Made by a program: the position numbers and the translations under genes. From Rariloculus sp963665575 (GTDB lineage Bacteria; Pseudomonadota; Gammaproteobacteria; Steroidobacterales; Rariloculaceae): a stretch of DNA of 64,000 nucleotides. Under the pieces are notes generated by a model. It saw nothing but the letters and a program-made list of their open reading frames with translations, had not been told where the DNA came from and made no database searches. Positions 15,219 through 24,579 of this stretch are shown here, piece by piece (the first letter of the stretch is position 1; the number at the start of each line of letters is the position of its first letter). The stretch is from positions 62,001 to 126,000 of the forward strand of contig CAXXDW010000002.1 of the NCBI GenBank assembly GCA_963665575.2. Direction: 5' to 3'.

Positions 15219-15819
15219 GCTTCTCGCCGGCATCTCGCCGCTCGAGGGCGCGGCGGTCGCCTTTGCGGTGGCCTATCTCGTGCTCGTCATCCGGCAGAAC
15301 ATCCTGTGCTGGGCCGCGGCGCTGGTCTCCGTGCTGCTGTCGCTGATCCTCTTCTACGAGGTCGCCCTGTATATGGAATCGGCGTTGCAGATCTTCTACG
15401 CCGGCATGGCCGTCTACGGCTGGCAGCAATGGCAGAGCGGCGGCGCCGACAAGCAGGGCGTGCGCATCGCTACCTGGCCGCTGCGCGTGCACGCGGTCGT
15501 GCTCGCGCTGATCGTCGCGCTGAGCGCCGCGTTCGGCTGGTTCCTGAGCGGCACCGACGCGGCGTTCCCTTATCTCGATTCATTCACGACCGTCGCGGCC
15601 GTGGTCACGACTTACATGGTGGCGAAGAAGGTGCTCGAGAACTGGATCTACTGGTTCGTCATCGACAGCGTGTCCGTCTATCTGTACGCGGCCCGCGAGT
15701 TGCCCCTTTACGCTGCGCTTTTCGTCTTCTATCTCGTGCTCATCGTCATCGGTTTCAGGCAATGGCTTGCGGACTGGCGCACCGAGCAGGCGATCGGTTC
15801 GGCGGCTCGCGATGGCTGA
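15202..15819 (+). CDS. PnuC-family transporter, probably thiamine-specific (PnuT-like)
   Basis: A 205-aa inner-membrane protein with about seven hydrophobic segments and the PnuC-family signature N-W-I-Y-W-F-V-I-D-S-V-S-V-Y-L-Y. The family moves nicotinamide riboside, riboflavin or thiamine by facilitated diffusion; PnuT members sit under THI boxes, as here. The best available start is TTG 15202, overlapping the YkoF-like gene by 17 bp; no ATG exists before the second membrane segment. A kinase encoded downstream would trap the imported substrate by phosphorylation. Confidence 0.88.
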   Translation: MAWLTELLAGISPLEGAAVAFAVAYLVLVIRQNILCWAAALVSVLLSLILFYEVALYMESALQIFYAGMAVYGWQQWQSGGADKQGVRIATWPLRVHAVVLALIVALSAAFGWFLSGTDAAFPYLDSFTTVAAVVTTYMVAKKVLENWIYWFVIDSVSVYLYAARELPLYAALFVFYLVLIVIGFRQWLADWRTEQAIGSAARDG

Positions 15820-15964
15820 CGCTCGCTGGCGCAGAGCGCTTGATGTGCGGCCGCCTCGGGCCAGCCTGTTGTGGCACGAAAACACGATGACCGACCGGCG
15901 CTACCCCGGAGCGCTTGTCGTTCGGCCACTCGTGTCAGCCCATAGTGGCAGAAGCGCGCAATGA
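15812..15964 (+). CDS. candidate 50-aa ORF built of two 25-aa repeats
   Basis: The ATG at 15812 overlaps the PnuC stop and the TGA overlaps the kinase ATG, so it would be coupled to both. It encodes two diverged 25-residue units starting M-A-D-A-R-W-R-R-A-L and M-T-D-R-R-Y-P-G-A-L; the kinase itself begins M-T-D-R-R-S-R-K-A-L. The underlying DNA is a 74-75-bp repeat in three copies (15812, 15887, 15961). It may be a real small gene or only duplicated 5' leader. Confidence 0.35.
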   Translation: MADARWRRALDVRPPRASLLWHENTMTDRRYPGALVVRPLVSAHSGRSAQ

Positions 15965-16863
15965 CTGACCGGCGCTCACGCAAAGCGCTCATCGCGCAGG
16001 TGCTCGGACGGGTTCTCGGCCGGGACGTTGCGATCGACGAGTGCCGCCTGCTCGGCGGCAGCACCGGCAAACGCAGCTACCGCGTTGCAGCGGCAGGCCA
16101 ACAATATGTCGTGAGGCTTGGCGAGGGGCTCCACGGCATGACGCTCGATCTTGCCGCGGAGGCCGGGCTCACGCGCGCCGCAGCGGCCGCGGGGCTCGCG
16201 CCCGAAGTGATCGGCATCGATCCCTCGACCGGCACGCTCGTCACCCGCTGGCTCGCCGGTGCCCGGGTCTGGACCGAAGCCACGGCGCGCAGCCCTCGCG
16301 AGATCGCGCGCGTCGCAACGCTGCTCAGGAGGCTGCACACGCTGGAGGTTGTCCTGCCGACATTCGAAGCGCAGGAGGTTCGCCTACCGAAGTTCAAGGC
16401 GCAGGAGGTCGCCCGTCACTACGTCGCCGAGGCGCAGCGCCGCAGGCCGCAAGACATCGAAAGCGCGGCACTCGCGCGCGAACTCGCGACGCTAGCCCGA
16501 CGATACGACGAGCGATTCCCCCCGACCGCGATCTGCCACAATGATCTCGTCGCCGCCAACATCCTCGACGCCGGCGAACTGAAGCTCATCGACTTCGAGT
16601 ACGCGGTCCGCGCAGCTCCCGTACTCGACCTCGCGTCGATCGCCGCGATGAACCGCATGAACGCGCGCCAGCGACGACTGCTGGTCGAGGCCTACTATCC
16701 CGACAGGAACTCGCCGTTCGGCGAAGACGAGTTCGACCGGGTCGTCCGCATGTCGAACCTGATCACGCTTTTCTGGGCGAATTCACAGGACGATCAGAAC
16801 CAGGGAATGATTTCCGAATACGCTGACCGTTCACGGCTGCCGGGCGGGCGCCCGTTGCGTTAG
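15961..16863 (+). CDS. choline/thiamine kinase-like phosphotransferase
   Basis: A 300-aa protein of the aminoglycoside phosphotransferase / choline kinase fold. The Brenner-type catalytic loop is I-C-H-N-D-L-V-A-A-N-I-L and the metal-binding loop is L-I-D-F-E-Y-A; an N-terminal G-G-S-T-G-K-R-S-Y forms the nucleotide lobe. Being the last gene of a TPP-regulated operon, it is most likely a thiamine kinase-like enzyme (as E. coli ThiK) that phosphorylates imported thiamine, rather than a choline kinase. Confidence 0.82.
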   Translation: MTDRRSRKALIAQVLGRVLGRDVAIDECRLLGGSTGKRSYRVAAAGQQYVVRLGEGLHGMTLDLAAEAGLTRAAAAAGLAPEVIGIDPSTGTLVTRWLAGARVWTEATARSPREIARVATLLRRLHTLEVVLPTFEAQEVRLPKFKAQEVARHYVAEAQRRRPQDIESAALARELATLARRYDERFPPTAICHNDLVAANILDAGELKLIDFEYAVRAAPVLDLASIAAMNRMNARQRRLLVEAYYPDRNSPFGEDEFDRVVRMSNLITLFWANSQDDQNQGMISEYADRSRLPGGRPLR

Positions 16864-16888
16864 CGTCTGAGGGCGCTTCGTGGCGCCG

Positions 16889-17287
16889 TTACTCTGTGGT
16901 CTGCTGATCCGGCGCGATCTCGATGCCGAACAAGTGGCCTTCGATCCGGGCGGTGCGGCGGTCGACGCTGTCGAGTTGGGCGCGCATTGCCGCGTGCTCG
17001 CCCCGCATTTCCATGCGGATGTCGCGGAGGTCGCCTCGAATGGCCGCGTGCTCGCCCCGCACTTCCATGCGGATGTCAGCGTGCTCGCCCCGCATTTCCA
17101 TACGGATGTCAGCGTGCTCGTCCCGCATTGTGGCGTGTTCGTCGCGCATCTGCATTCGAATGGTGTCGAACCCGGCGCGCATCTCGGCTCGCATGCCGGC
17201 AAACTGGAACTGCATCAATGTCGCAAGCGCCGCAATCGCCAGAACGCCGGTGCAAATCGCGGTGATTACTTGCAGCCACTCTTTCAT
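16889..17287 (-). CDS. small membrane-anchored coiled-coil protein with hendecad repeats
   Basis: A 132-aa protein starting at ATG 17287 (M-K-E-W-L-Q). One N-terminal membrane helix (V-I-T-A-I-C-T-G-V-L-A-I-A-A-L) is followed by five or so 11-residue repeats of the form R-G-E-H-A-D-I-R-M-E-M, coded by 33-bp tandem DNA repeats. Eleven-residue periodicity predicts a right-handed coiled coil. The family is not recognised; other small TM-plus-coil proteins occur at 44507, 46080 and 47712. No partner gene is evident. Confidence 0.65.
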   Translation of the reverse strand: MKEWLQVITAICTGVLAIAALATLMQFQFAGMRAEMRAGFDTIRMQMRDEHATMRDEHADIRMEMRGEHADIRMEVRGEHAAIRGDLRDIRMEMRGEHAAMRAQLDSVDRRTARIEGHLFGIEIAPDQQTTE

Positions 17288-17577
17288 CGTTGTGATCGTA
17301 GCACGCGGTCGCAGGTATTCCACGGGCGAATCGGGACGATCCGTTCAGTTTCGGCCCGGCCGCCAAGAGGCGTGGCTTCGCGGTCGCTCCGGTAGCCGAG
17401 AGGCGTGGCTTCTCGAACGCTTCGGCCGCCGGGTCCCAGGCGTCGCTAAATGCTCTCGCCCACCACGTTGATCCGCCAGACGCCGTCGCCCTGGTGCGAG
17501 GCAGCACGCCTGCCCAGGCACTCGAAAAGCGCTGGTCGCCCGATGACGATGGGCGGCGTCGCGTCCGATCCTGCCCC

Positions 17578-20500
17578 TCATTCCTCCTGCGCCAGCGGGT
17601 AATCGTCGAGGTACCGGATGAGCACGTTGACGTTGTCGCGCACCTCCACGAGGCGTTGCGGGCTCGCGACCTGCAGATCGCCGCCGAGGTCGTTCGCGAT
17701 CCCCACGAGGTTCTCGCGCAACTGTGCCAGTTCTTCCGCAGACAACCTGTAACCGAGGTTGGCGAGTGCGGTCAGGTTGTCGTTGTTGAACCTTGCGAGC
17801 GCGTTTGACGATTCGACGAGTCGGTCGGCGTCGCCGAGCGTCAGGGCGCTCATGGCCCTGAGCGTGTGCAGAGCATCGTTCGGCGCCACGATCAGGGCGT
17901 CCTCGATGATTCGCAGCGCCTCCGCGGCGAGCTGTTCCCGGTTTTCGCCGGCGTTGAGCCGCCAGGCGGCGCGCAGTTGCGCCGCTTCCGGGTACCAGAC
18001 GTCGGTCACGATGCTCTCGGCCAGGGCTTCGTCGAGCGCCGCGAGCGCCTCCCAGTCGCCCGCTGAATCGTACGCCGCACCCTCGATCACGGCTGCCGGC
18101 GTGGCGGAAAGCTCGGCCGCAATCTGCCGGATTTCTTCGGGTGCTTCGCCGCGGCTCAGCGCGTTGAGGTCTTCGCTGACGAAGCTGTAGCGCGCCTGCA
18201 TGTTGAGCGGGTCCGCCCCCAGCGCATTGGTCAGGGATTCGCGCGCACGTTCGGACTCTCCGGCAGCCCTGAAGAGCTGTCCGAATATCTCGAGCTGTGT
18301 GGAAAAGTCAGGCAGTGCCGCGGCCATCTGCGTTGCGCGCAGTGTCTGCCCCTTGGCCACGAGCCGCCGCGCGAGGTAGCCGTAGTCGATGCGCTCGCCC
18401 ATCTCCGCGTGGACCCAGCTTTCGGCGCGCTCCAACGGGTCGTACGGCATGAGCAGGTCCAGCAGCTCTGCGCGCTGCAGGCCGTCGCCGCGCGGCCGAC
18501 TCCGAGTCGCCATGAGGTTGTTGTCGTCGGTGCTGACATCGGCGCGGCTCGCGAACAACCGAGTGCTTTCTTCATCGAGCACCAGTGCCGCCAACAGATC
18601 CTCAACGCCGTTGATGCCGATTCGGTTGTAGTGCCTGACGTCGTCGCTGATCGGCCGGCCGCTCCGCGCAAGCTCGAGCTCGACGTCGAGAGCTGCGTCA
18701 GACGCCAGGAACATGAGTACACGAGCGAACGGCTGGTAGAGCCTCACGTAGTCGTACTCGGCGACCAGCGTGGCAGCGAGGCTCCGCAACAGCGGTGCAT
18801 CCACGAATTCGGAGTTCATCCACTGCAGAAACACTCCGCCCTCGTTGAGGTGGCTCTTGGCCTCGGCGACGAACTCGCGCGTAAATAGATGCGACGCGCC
18901 GGCGGTCCATGGATGCGACGGCTGGGAGACGATCGCGTCATACGACTTGTCGGTCAGCCTCAGGGCATTGCGCGCGTCGTTGGTCACGATATTGACCCTG
19001 GGATCCGCCAGCGGGTCGACGTCGCGTATGCCCGAAAGCTGCCGATTGGCCTCGATCACCTCGGGTTCGAGCTCGATTACGTCGATCGTCTCGACGGACG
19101 GCGGTGTCGCCTCGAGCGCGACTCCGCCGCCGAAGCCGACCACGAGCATGTCCCGCGTGTCGGGACGCGCGACGACGGGCAGCGCCGTCAGCCACTTTTG
19201 CGAATCGAGCACCGGCGGCGATCCCTTGATCCAGACGGCAGCTTCGGCAAGGCCGTTGGTGCGCAGAAAGATATTTGTGTCCGCGGCCAGCACCATGACC
19301 GTCGAGGAGCGCCCGACGGCATAGTGCAGTTCCCGGGGCGGGGTCGCATAGGTCACGTTGAATCCGGCGCTCGACATCACCGCCTCGGGTCGGGCGGGGC
19401 TGTAGATCGTCAATACGGCAACGAGGCCGGCAGCGGCGACCCCGATGGGGACGGGGCGCGGTTTCGCCACGCAGCTCGCGGCCCAAAGCGCCAACAGGCA
19501 GTTGGCGCCAACGGCGAAGCGGATCGAGCCCTCGAATCCGAGGCCGGGAATGAGTACGAACCCGGCAAGAATCGCGCCGATGATCGCGCCCACCGTGTTC
19601 CAGGCGTAGATGCGCGCCGTGCCCGTCGTGGCTTCGCTCTCGTCGCGTGCCAGCACTCTTATAGAAAGAGGCAGAGTGGCACCGATGAAAATCGTCGCCG
19701 GCAACATGACCGCCGCCGCGAATACCGCCAGCGTCCAGGTGGTCCGGACCTCGGGAATCAGCCGCTCCATCCAGGCGTAGACCCCGATGGAGAGCACCGC
19801 GACCGCAAACTGCGCGAAAGCGAACGCGACCGCAGCCCGGTCGCGGCGCTCTGCGATCCTGCCTGCCAGCCCGCCGCCGAGCGCGATGCCGGTCAGAAAC
19901 GCGGCGAGCATCGTGGCGAACGCGTAAATGCTGCCGCCGATGACGTGCGTCAGTATCCGGGTCCAGAGCACCTCGTACAGAAAGGCGGTGGCGCCCGAGG
20001 CCAGCATGAGCACCGGCATCCAGGCGGGCTGAGTGAGGAACACGGTGGCCAGGCGCTCCCGAAGCGTTGTCGTACCCTCGATCAGCGGCCGCACGCAGGC
20101 CGAGACGAAACCCGGCGGCCCCGCCGCGGCTGCGGCGTGCTCCGCCGGTGCGCTGTCACGCCGGCCGCGGGCCAGCGCCGCCGCGATGACGAATACGAGT
20201 GCGTTGACGGCGACGCCGACCCACACGGTGCGACTGAGACCGAGCGCCGGCAACAGCAAGAACGCGGCGAGGACCGTACCGCAGACGGCGCCCGCCGTGT
20301 TGATCGCGTAGAACAGCGCGACCCGCGGCCCGACTTCCCGGTCTGTCCTCACGGCATAGCGGATCAAGAGCGGCAGCGTCGCGCCCATGAAACCCGTAGG
20401 GATGGCGAGCACCACGAACGCCACGAGCAGGTAGAAGATCGGCTGGCCGATGGCCGCGGCATCCGGCGGCGTCGGCTGGTCGCCGAGCATCGACGCGTAG

Positions 20501-20943
20501 AGCGCCCGGGCGGCGAAGAGCAGCAGCGGAACCGCCAACGCCGAAAGCGCAATGCCGGCTTCGAGAACGCCGTAAACGAGCACCGGTCGCGTTATGCGCC
20601 CCGCGTAGCGCCCGGCTATGGCAGAGCCCAGCGCAAGCCCTCCCATATAGGCGGCCAGCACGGTGGCAACGGCCAGCTCGCTCGTCCCGAAAACGAGCGA
20701 GAACTGCCTGAGCCACGCGGTCTGGTACAACAGCGCTGCGAGACCGGAGAGGAAAAAGCAGGCGACAACGCCGACGTACACCAGCCGGGGAGATCGCCCG
20801 GCCGCAGGCACGGCCGACTCGCCAACAACGCGGCGTGTTCCGCTTGCCGTAGTGGCGCGGCGGCGCTTTGCCGCCTTCTGTCGTTTTCGGTAGCTGCGCG
20901 ACCCCAACGTGACGGGTCCCTGAGGAGAGTGTGGGCGATGCAC
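17578..20943 (-). CDS. fused MFS-type membrane / spermidine synthase-like protein
   Basis: About 1,121 aa. The N-terminal 500 residues carry some 12 or more membrane helices in two halves, each with the F-x-G-A-T-L-P-L-x-I-R motif typical of spermidine-synthase-fused transporters. A cytoplasmic Rossmann domain follows with V-V-G-F-G-G-G-V and an acidic I-E-L-E-P-E-V loop (SAM-binding) and a QPSHPW-like segment; the last 300 residues are helical, TPR-like. True aminopropyl transfer is not established for this family. No ATG precedes the first helix; GTG 20943 is chosen, with TTG 20907 or GTG 20811 possible. The 290 bp after it up to the coiled-coil gene hold only a repeated GAGGCGTGGCTT segment. 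Confidence 0.8.
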   Translation of the reverse strand: MHRPHSPQGPVTLGSRSYRKRQKAAKRRRATTASGTRRVVGESAVPAAGRSPRLVYVGVVACFFLSGLAALLYQTAWLRQFSLVFGTSELAVATVLAAYMGGLALGSAIAGRYAGRITRPVLVYGVLEAGIALSALAVPLLLFAARALYASMLGDQPTPPDAAAIGQPIFYLLVAFVVLAIPTGFMGATLPLLIRYAVRTDREVGPRVALFYAINTAGAVCGTVLAAFLLLPALGLSRTVWVGVAVNALVFVIAAALARGRRDSAPAEHAAAAAGPPGFVSACVRPLIEGTTTLRERLATVFLTQPAWMPVLMLASGATAFLYEVLWTRILTHVIGGSIYAFATMLAAFLTGIALGGGLAGRIAERRDRAAVAFAFAQFAVAVLSIGVYAWMERLIPEVRTTWTLAVFAAAVMLPATIFIGATLPLSIRVLARDESEATTGTARIYAWNTVGAIIGAILAGFVLIPGLGFEGSIRFAVGANCLLALWAASCVAKPRPVPIGVAAAGLVAVLTIYSPARPEAVMSSAGFNVTYATPPRELHYAVGRSSTVMVLAADTNIFLRTNGLAEAAVWIKGSPPVLDSQKWLTALPVVARPDTRDMLVVGFGGGVALEATPPSVETIDVIELEPEVIEANRQLSGIRDVDPLADPRVNIVTNDARNALRLTDKSYDAIVSQPSHPWTAGASHLFTREFVAEAKSHLNEGGVFLQWMNSEFVDAPLLRSLAATLVAEYDYVRLYQPFARVLMFLASDAALDVELELARSGRPISDDVRHYNRIGINGVEDLLAALVLDEESTRLFASRADVSTDDNNLMATRSRPRGDGLQRAELLDLLMPYDPLERAESWVHAEMGERIDYGYLARRLVAKGQTLRATQMAAALPDFSTQLEIFGQLFRAAGESERARESLTNALGADPLNMQARYSFVSEDLNALSRGEAPEEIRQIAAELSATPAAVIEGAAYDSAGDWEALAALDEALAESIVTDVWYPEAAQLRAAWRLNAGENREQLAAEALRIIEDALIVAPNDALHTLRAMSALTLGDADRLVESSNALARFNNDNLTALANLGYRLSAEELAQLRENLVGIANDLGGDLQVASPQRLVEVRDNVNVLIRYLDDYPLAQEE

Positions 20944-21412
20944 GGCTATTATGACGGAGTGCGAATCGAAGGGGTGGCTTGTCGTGCTGCAAGGTTCCGG
21001 TACGGGCAGCTCGCTCGGTACGCCGCATCTGTTTATAAGGTGTCCTGCGGCGTTCGTCCTTGCCCGTAAATGGCGCAAACCACCCTCGACCCCGACACGT
21101 GGATCCGCCCGGTTTCGCATGGCACGGCGACAGCTTCGCCGCGGGCGGTCGCAGGCGGGAGCCGCAGCACGAGTGGATCCAGGGCCCGGCGAAAACCGCA
21201 CAGGCTTCCAATCGCCGCAAAATGCCCCTACACTTTCGGAGTCGTAACGCGCGTCAGCTTGAAACCCTCTCGGGCGATGCAGACGACATAGCCAAGATTG
21301 TTGTTGACGGACAGTAGTTACGCGGCGACAATTACGGCGGTTGGGGCAGCGGCGTTATGGGACGGTAGGTTTTGTACCACACTGTCTGCCGCAAAAAATG
21401 TTGACCGGAAGG
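20944..21412. other. intergenic region, no gene seen
   Basis: About 470 bp between the divergent membrane-synthase gene and the adhesin. Short open frames exist on the plus strand but have no family likeness, no ribosome sites and the composition of non-coding DNA. Confidence 0.5.
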
Positions 21413-21441
21413 TTGTGCAATTGTTTTTCAGTGACTAGAAT
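21413..21441 (+). promoter_or_regulatory. candidate promoter for adhesin gene
   Basis: TTGTGC at 21413-21418 and TAGAAT at 21436-21441 with the ideal 17-bp spacing. The -10 element matches 5 of 6 consensus bases; the -35 is weak. It lies about 120 bp upstream of the adhesin start. Confidence 0.4.
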
Positions 21442-21560
21442 CCGGCCTGAGTGTGGTCTGTTTTCTTGGAGAGGCATGCGCTTCCCGGACTTGGGCCGCG
21501 ATGCGGAGTTGACTGGCTCGATTCTTTTCTGAGCTAATTTTTTTGTTAGGGGCAAACTTG

Positions 21561-24131
21561 ATGTCTGATCATAGGGGAACTCGCATGATGACTCTGAAAC
21601 GTTTACTGGCTACGGCGCTGGGTGCGCTCGGGTTGTGGGCACTCGGTGTAGCGCCAGCATCCGCACAGCAGATCCCGGCCCCTGATGCATACGAAAATCC
21701 GCTGGCGTGTCAGAACGCTCTTCCGGTGGGGCCGCCCATGCGGCCGAGCACGAAGCACCCGCTTGATGACGCGATAAAGGCAGGCATGCTGGGTGATCTG
21801 GAAGCCACGCTTACGTTCATGGCCGAAGCATGTCTTCCGGATACAGATCCCGTCGGCGGCGGCATCGCAAAGGCTCGCACGCTCTACAACGCTGTTGTGG
21901 ACGCGCAGGCCGACGTGGATGCGGCGCAAATGGCGTACGACGACGATGATTCCGCCGGCAATCTCGAAGACCTGAACGAAGCCAAGATGACTCGCGACAT
22001 GGCGGTCATGGCCCGCAACAACTTCGCCGGCGGTATGGCCGGTTCTGAGGGCATTGGCGCGGTGTACCAGTCAGTCTTCGATGAGGAAAAAGCCAAGGCC
22101 GATGCAACTGCCGCACACAGCGCATGGATGACGGCCCTCGAGGCGGAGACGGTAGCCGAGGAGCTCAAGGACTTGGTCTCACGCGACGACTTCATTTCGT
22201 CGTTTGCCGGGTTCGATTCGGACGGTAACCCGCTGACGTTCGAGCTCTACGAACGTGCGGCAATTGACCTCAACGACGATGGTGATACGGACGACAGTGG
22301 CGAATTCGCTGCTACCACGTTTGTCCGTGTCAAGAAGGCAGACGGTACCTACGTTGGAACGGATGAGGCGGGCAACGCTCCTGAGTTAACTGTCAACGCT
22401 TTCGACCACGAGGCTGACATTATAAACGCCGACGATACCTTGGCAGAGGGCGAGCTGGTTGCCCTCAGGCTAGAGACCTGGGATCCCGACGGCGCCGACG
22501 GTGACGCCGAAGCGCAGACCATCGTCGTTGTTACGACCGATACTGAAGTTCTCGCCAACGTGATGTTCGGCGACGACACCACGAATGACGTTGACGGAGT
22601 CGACTCGCGGTACATGGACGCCAAGGATGCGTATGAGACCGCGCAAGAGAACAATGAAAACAACGTGGACGGTACGCGGGACGCCGCATTGGCGGAAGCC
22701 GAGCGCAGAGCGAAGGCACGCTACGACCACTTCAAGGCACAGCGCGATGCCGCGTACGACGACCTGCGCAAGGGCCGCCTGAGCTATACCGTGGACGGCG
22801 ACAACCCGGACACCACCGAAATAGAAACTAGCTACATGGTCACCTACTCGGACGACGACTACGACAGCCTGATGGATCTGCAGGGTGACGAGGCATCTGC
22901 CGCCGCCGCCTTGAAGAGGGCTTACGATGATCGGATTGCGAAGAGTAACGCCGTCGAGTCCAGCCAGCGGGACACCGAAGCGTACCTTGAGCAGTTGGTC
23001 AAATTGCGCGAATACGACAAGGCGCAGGCCGACGCCGCTGCCGAGGATGCCGACGCGGACGATCTGAATGACGACGGTCTGACAGCCGACCAGGTTGCTG
23101 CGAACATGGCGTTGGCGAATGCGCAGGGTCAGCAAACTGCCTTTAACGACGTTCAGGCACTCCCGGACGGCCATCCCATCAAGAACTTGGTGAACGGGCT
23201 CTTGGCAGCCGATAACTCGATGGCTGACGACGACGGCCAGACGCTCGTGGATGCGATCTCCGATACGTACCAGACGGCCAACGATGCGGAGACCAAGGCC
23301 AACAACGCGATGAACGCTGTCTCCGGCCTGACCCGCGAAGATGGTGCGGTAGCCCAGAACACCGGGCGCGTCGAAAGCATCGAGTCCGAGCTCATGATCG
23401 ATTCGGACGGCAACGGCACGATCATGCAAGACGACGGGACCAGCATCAGCCGGCTCACCGACATCGAGAACAAGCTGGCGTTGAAGAAGGAATACATCGG
23501 AAACCTCGGCACACATATCGGTGTCGACCCCGTGACGGGCTTGGGAACGGGCCCGGACGGCATGAGCCGCATCGACATCAACCAGGCGCTCAGCGAGGCC
23601 AACAGGGACGAGATCGGCATGGACGAGAACGGCATGAGCCGCATCGACCATAACCAGGCGCGCAGCGAGGCCAACGCCGCGGAGATCGGCGTGGACGAGG
23701 ACGGCAACAGCCGGATCGACCACAACGAGGCGCGCAGCCAGGCCAACTATATGGAAATCGGCATGGATGCCGACGGCATGAGCCGGATCGACCATAACCA
23801 GGCGCGTAGCATGGATAACGCGACCGATATCATGGCGATCCGTGGCATGGTCGATACCAATAGTTCGGGCATCAGTTCGAACAGGATGGCCATCGCCCGG
23901 AACTCCGAAGCCATCGAGACCCTGCGCTCAGGCGTGGCGGCTTCCATGGCGCTCGCGGGCATGCCCGAGATCGGCGACCGCGGTGTCTCCGTCGGTGCGG
24001 CGAGCTACGACGGCGAGTCGGCCTTCGCGGTTGGCGTGCACTTCTCCGGCGAGAACTCCCGCTTCAAGCTCGGTGTCACGAGCAGCGGTGGCGAGACCGG
24101 CGCCTCCGTCGGTGCGGGCTGGAGCTTCTGA
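21561..24131 (+). CDS. YadA-like trimeric autotransporter adhesin
   Basis: About 856 aa. The signal peptide L-A-T-A-L-G-A-L-G-L-W-A-L ... A-S-A-Q-Q is followed by a long, acidic, Ala/Asp-rich helical stalk. About five roughly 22-aa repeats then read like G-M-S-R-I-D-H-N-Q-A-R-S-E-A-N (23560-23820), and a C-terminal YadA anchor ends G-A-S-V-G-A-G-W-S-F. The anchor would form a trimeric outer-membrane barrel. ATG 21561 (AGGGG 8 bp upstream) and ATG 21585 (AGGGGA 6 bp upstream) are both good starts. A hairpin terminator follows. The head domain is not recognised. Confidence 0.78.
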   Translation: MSDHRGTRMMTLKRLLATALGALGLWALGVAPASAQQIPAPDAYENPLACQNALPVGPPMRPSTKHPLDDAIKAGMLGDLEATLTFMAEACLPDTDPVGGGIAKARTLYNAVVDAQADVDAAQMAYDDDDSAGNLEDLNEAKMTRDMAVMARNNFAGGMAGSEGIGAVYQSVFDEEKAKADATAAHSAWMTALEAETVAEELKDLVSRDDFISSFAGFDSDGNPLTFELYERAAIDLNDDGDTDDSGEFAATTFVRVKKADGTYVGTDEAGNAPELTVNAFDHEADIINADDTLAEGELVALRLETWDPDGADGDAEAQTIVVVTTDTEVLANVMFGDDTTNDVDGVDSRYMDAKDAYETAQENNENNVDGTRDAALAEAERRAKARYDHFKAQRDAAYDDLRKGRLSYTVDGDNPDTTEIETSYMVTYSDDDYDSLMDLQGDEASAAAALKRAYDDRIAKSNAVESSQRDTEAYLEQLVKLREYDKAQADAAAEDADADDLNDDGLTADQVAANMALANAQGQQTAFNDVQALPDGHPIKNLVNGLLAADNSMADDDGQTLVDAISDTYQTANDAETKANNAMNAVSGLTREDGAVAQNTGRVESIESELMIDSDGNGTIMQDDGTSISRLTDIENKLALKKEYIGNLGTHIGVDPVTGLGTGPDGMSRIDINQALSEANRDEIGMDENGMSRIDHNQARSEANAAEIGVDEDGNSRIDHNEARSQANYMEIGMDADGMSRIDHNQARSMDNATDIMAIRGMVDTNSSGISSNRMAIARNSEAIETLRSGVAASMALAGMPEIGDRGVSVGAASYDGESAFAVGVHFSGENSRFKLGVTSSGGETGASVGAGWSF

Positions 24132-24200
24132 ACCCACCCCGATCTGACGGTTGACCTTACAACCGGCGGTCCGAGCAATCGGGCCGCCGGTTTCTCTTTG
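23973..24200 (+). repeat. direct repeat copy 1: adhesin 3' end plus terminator
   Basis: This segment, from G-D-R-G-V in the YadA anchor through the terminator, recurs nearly unchanged at 24899-25129. The two copies flank the DUF433/DUF5615 toxin-antitoxin pair. Confidence 0.9.
24162..24198 (+). terminator. rho-independent terminator of adhesin gene
   Basis: ACCGGCGG at 24162-24169 pairs with CCGCCGGT at 24184-24191, followed by TTCTCTTT. The hairpin starts 30 bp after the adhesin stop codon. Confidence 0.85.
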
Positions 24201-24252
24201 GGGGCGCCAAAACTGCCGGGAACCGAATGGTGCCGACGCTCCGGACTGTTCG

Positions 24253-24579
24253 CTAAGCTGAAACGCGCAAGATCTGCGCTCGTGGCCGGTTGGCCAGAAT
24301 GTCAATGATCTCCGGGACTCGCGGGCGCAAGTCCTGAAAACGATTGCGATGCGCAAGGAGAACGATCACCGCAATCGGCAGATTGCTCTCGTTCTGTTGA
24401 TACTCGAACCCGCGGTCGACGGTGACCAACGCGTCGAATCCGCTCGCGGCAGCAAGTTCGAGCAATTCGCCGTTCGAACGCCCGGCCCAGCCCATTGCGG
24501 GCACAGTCCGCACATCAAATGAGTCGGGGAAGCAGGACGCGAGGCGCCGCGGAACGGGTTCGTCAAGCAGCAGCTTCAA
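24253..24579 (-). CDS. DUF5615 PIN-like toxin
   Basis: A 108-aa protein matching DUF5615 (PIN-like fold): M-K-L-L-L-D-E at the start supplies the first acidic residue, L-V-T-V-D-R-G-F the second acidic cluster, and A-V-I-V-L-L-A-H a core strand. These proteins are toxins of type II modules paired with DUF433 antitoxins. Its start overlaps the end of the DUF433 gene upstream by 17 bp, the usual gene order. The pair is enclosed by duplicated adhesin ends. Confidence 0.85.
   Translation of the reverse strand: MKLLLDEPVPRRLASCFPDSFDVRTVPAMGWAGRSNGELLELAAASGFDALVTVDRGFEYQQNESNLPIAVIVLLAHRNRFQDLRPRVPEIIDILANRPRAQILRVSA

Noticed and set aside
18889..21069. Large plus-strand frame opposite the MFS/spermidine synthase-like gene
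   Set aside because: Extremely rich in Arg, His and Asp with no hydrophobic core; the minus strand encodes well-ordered membrane helices.
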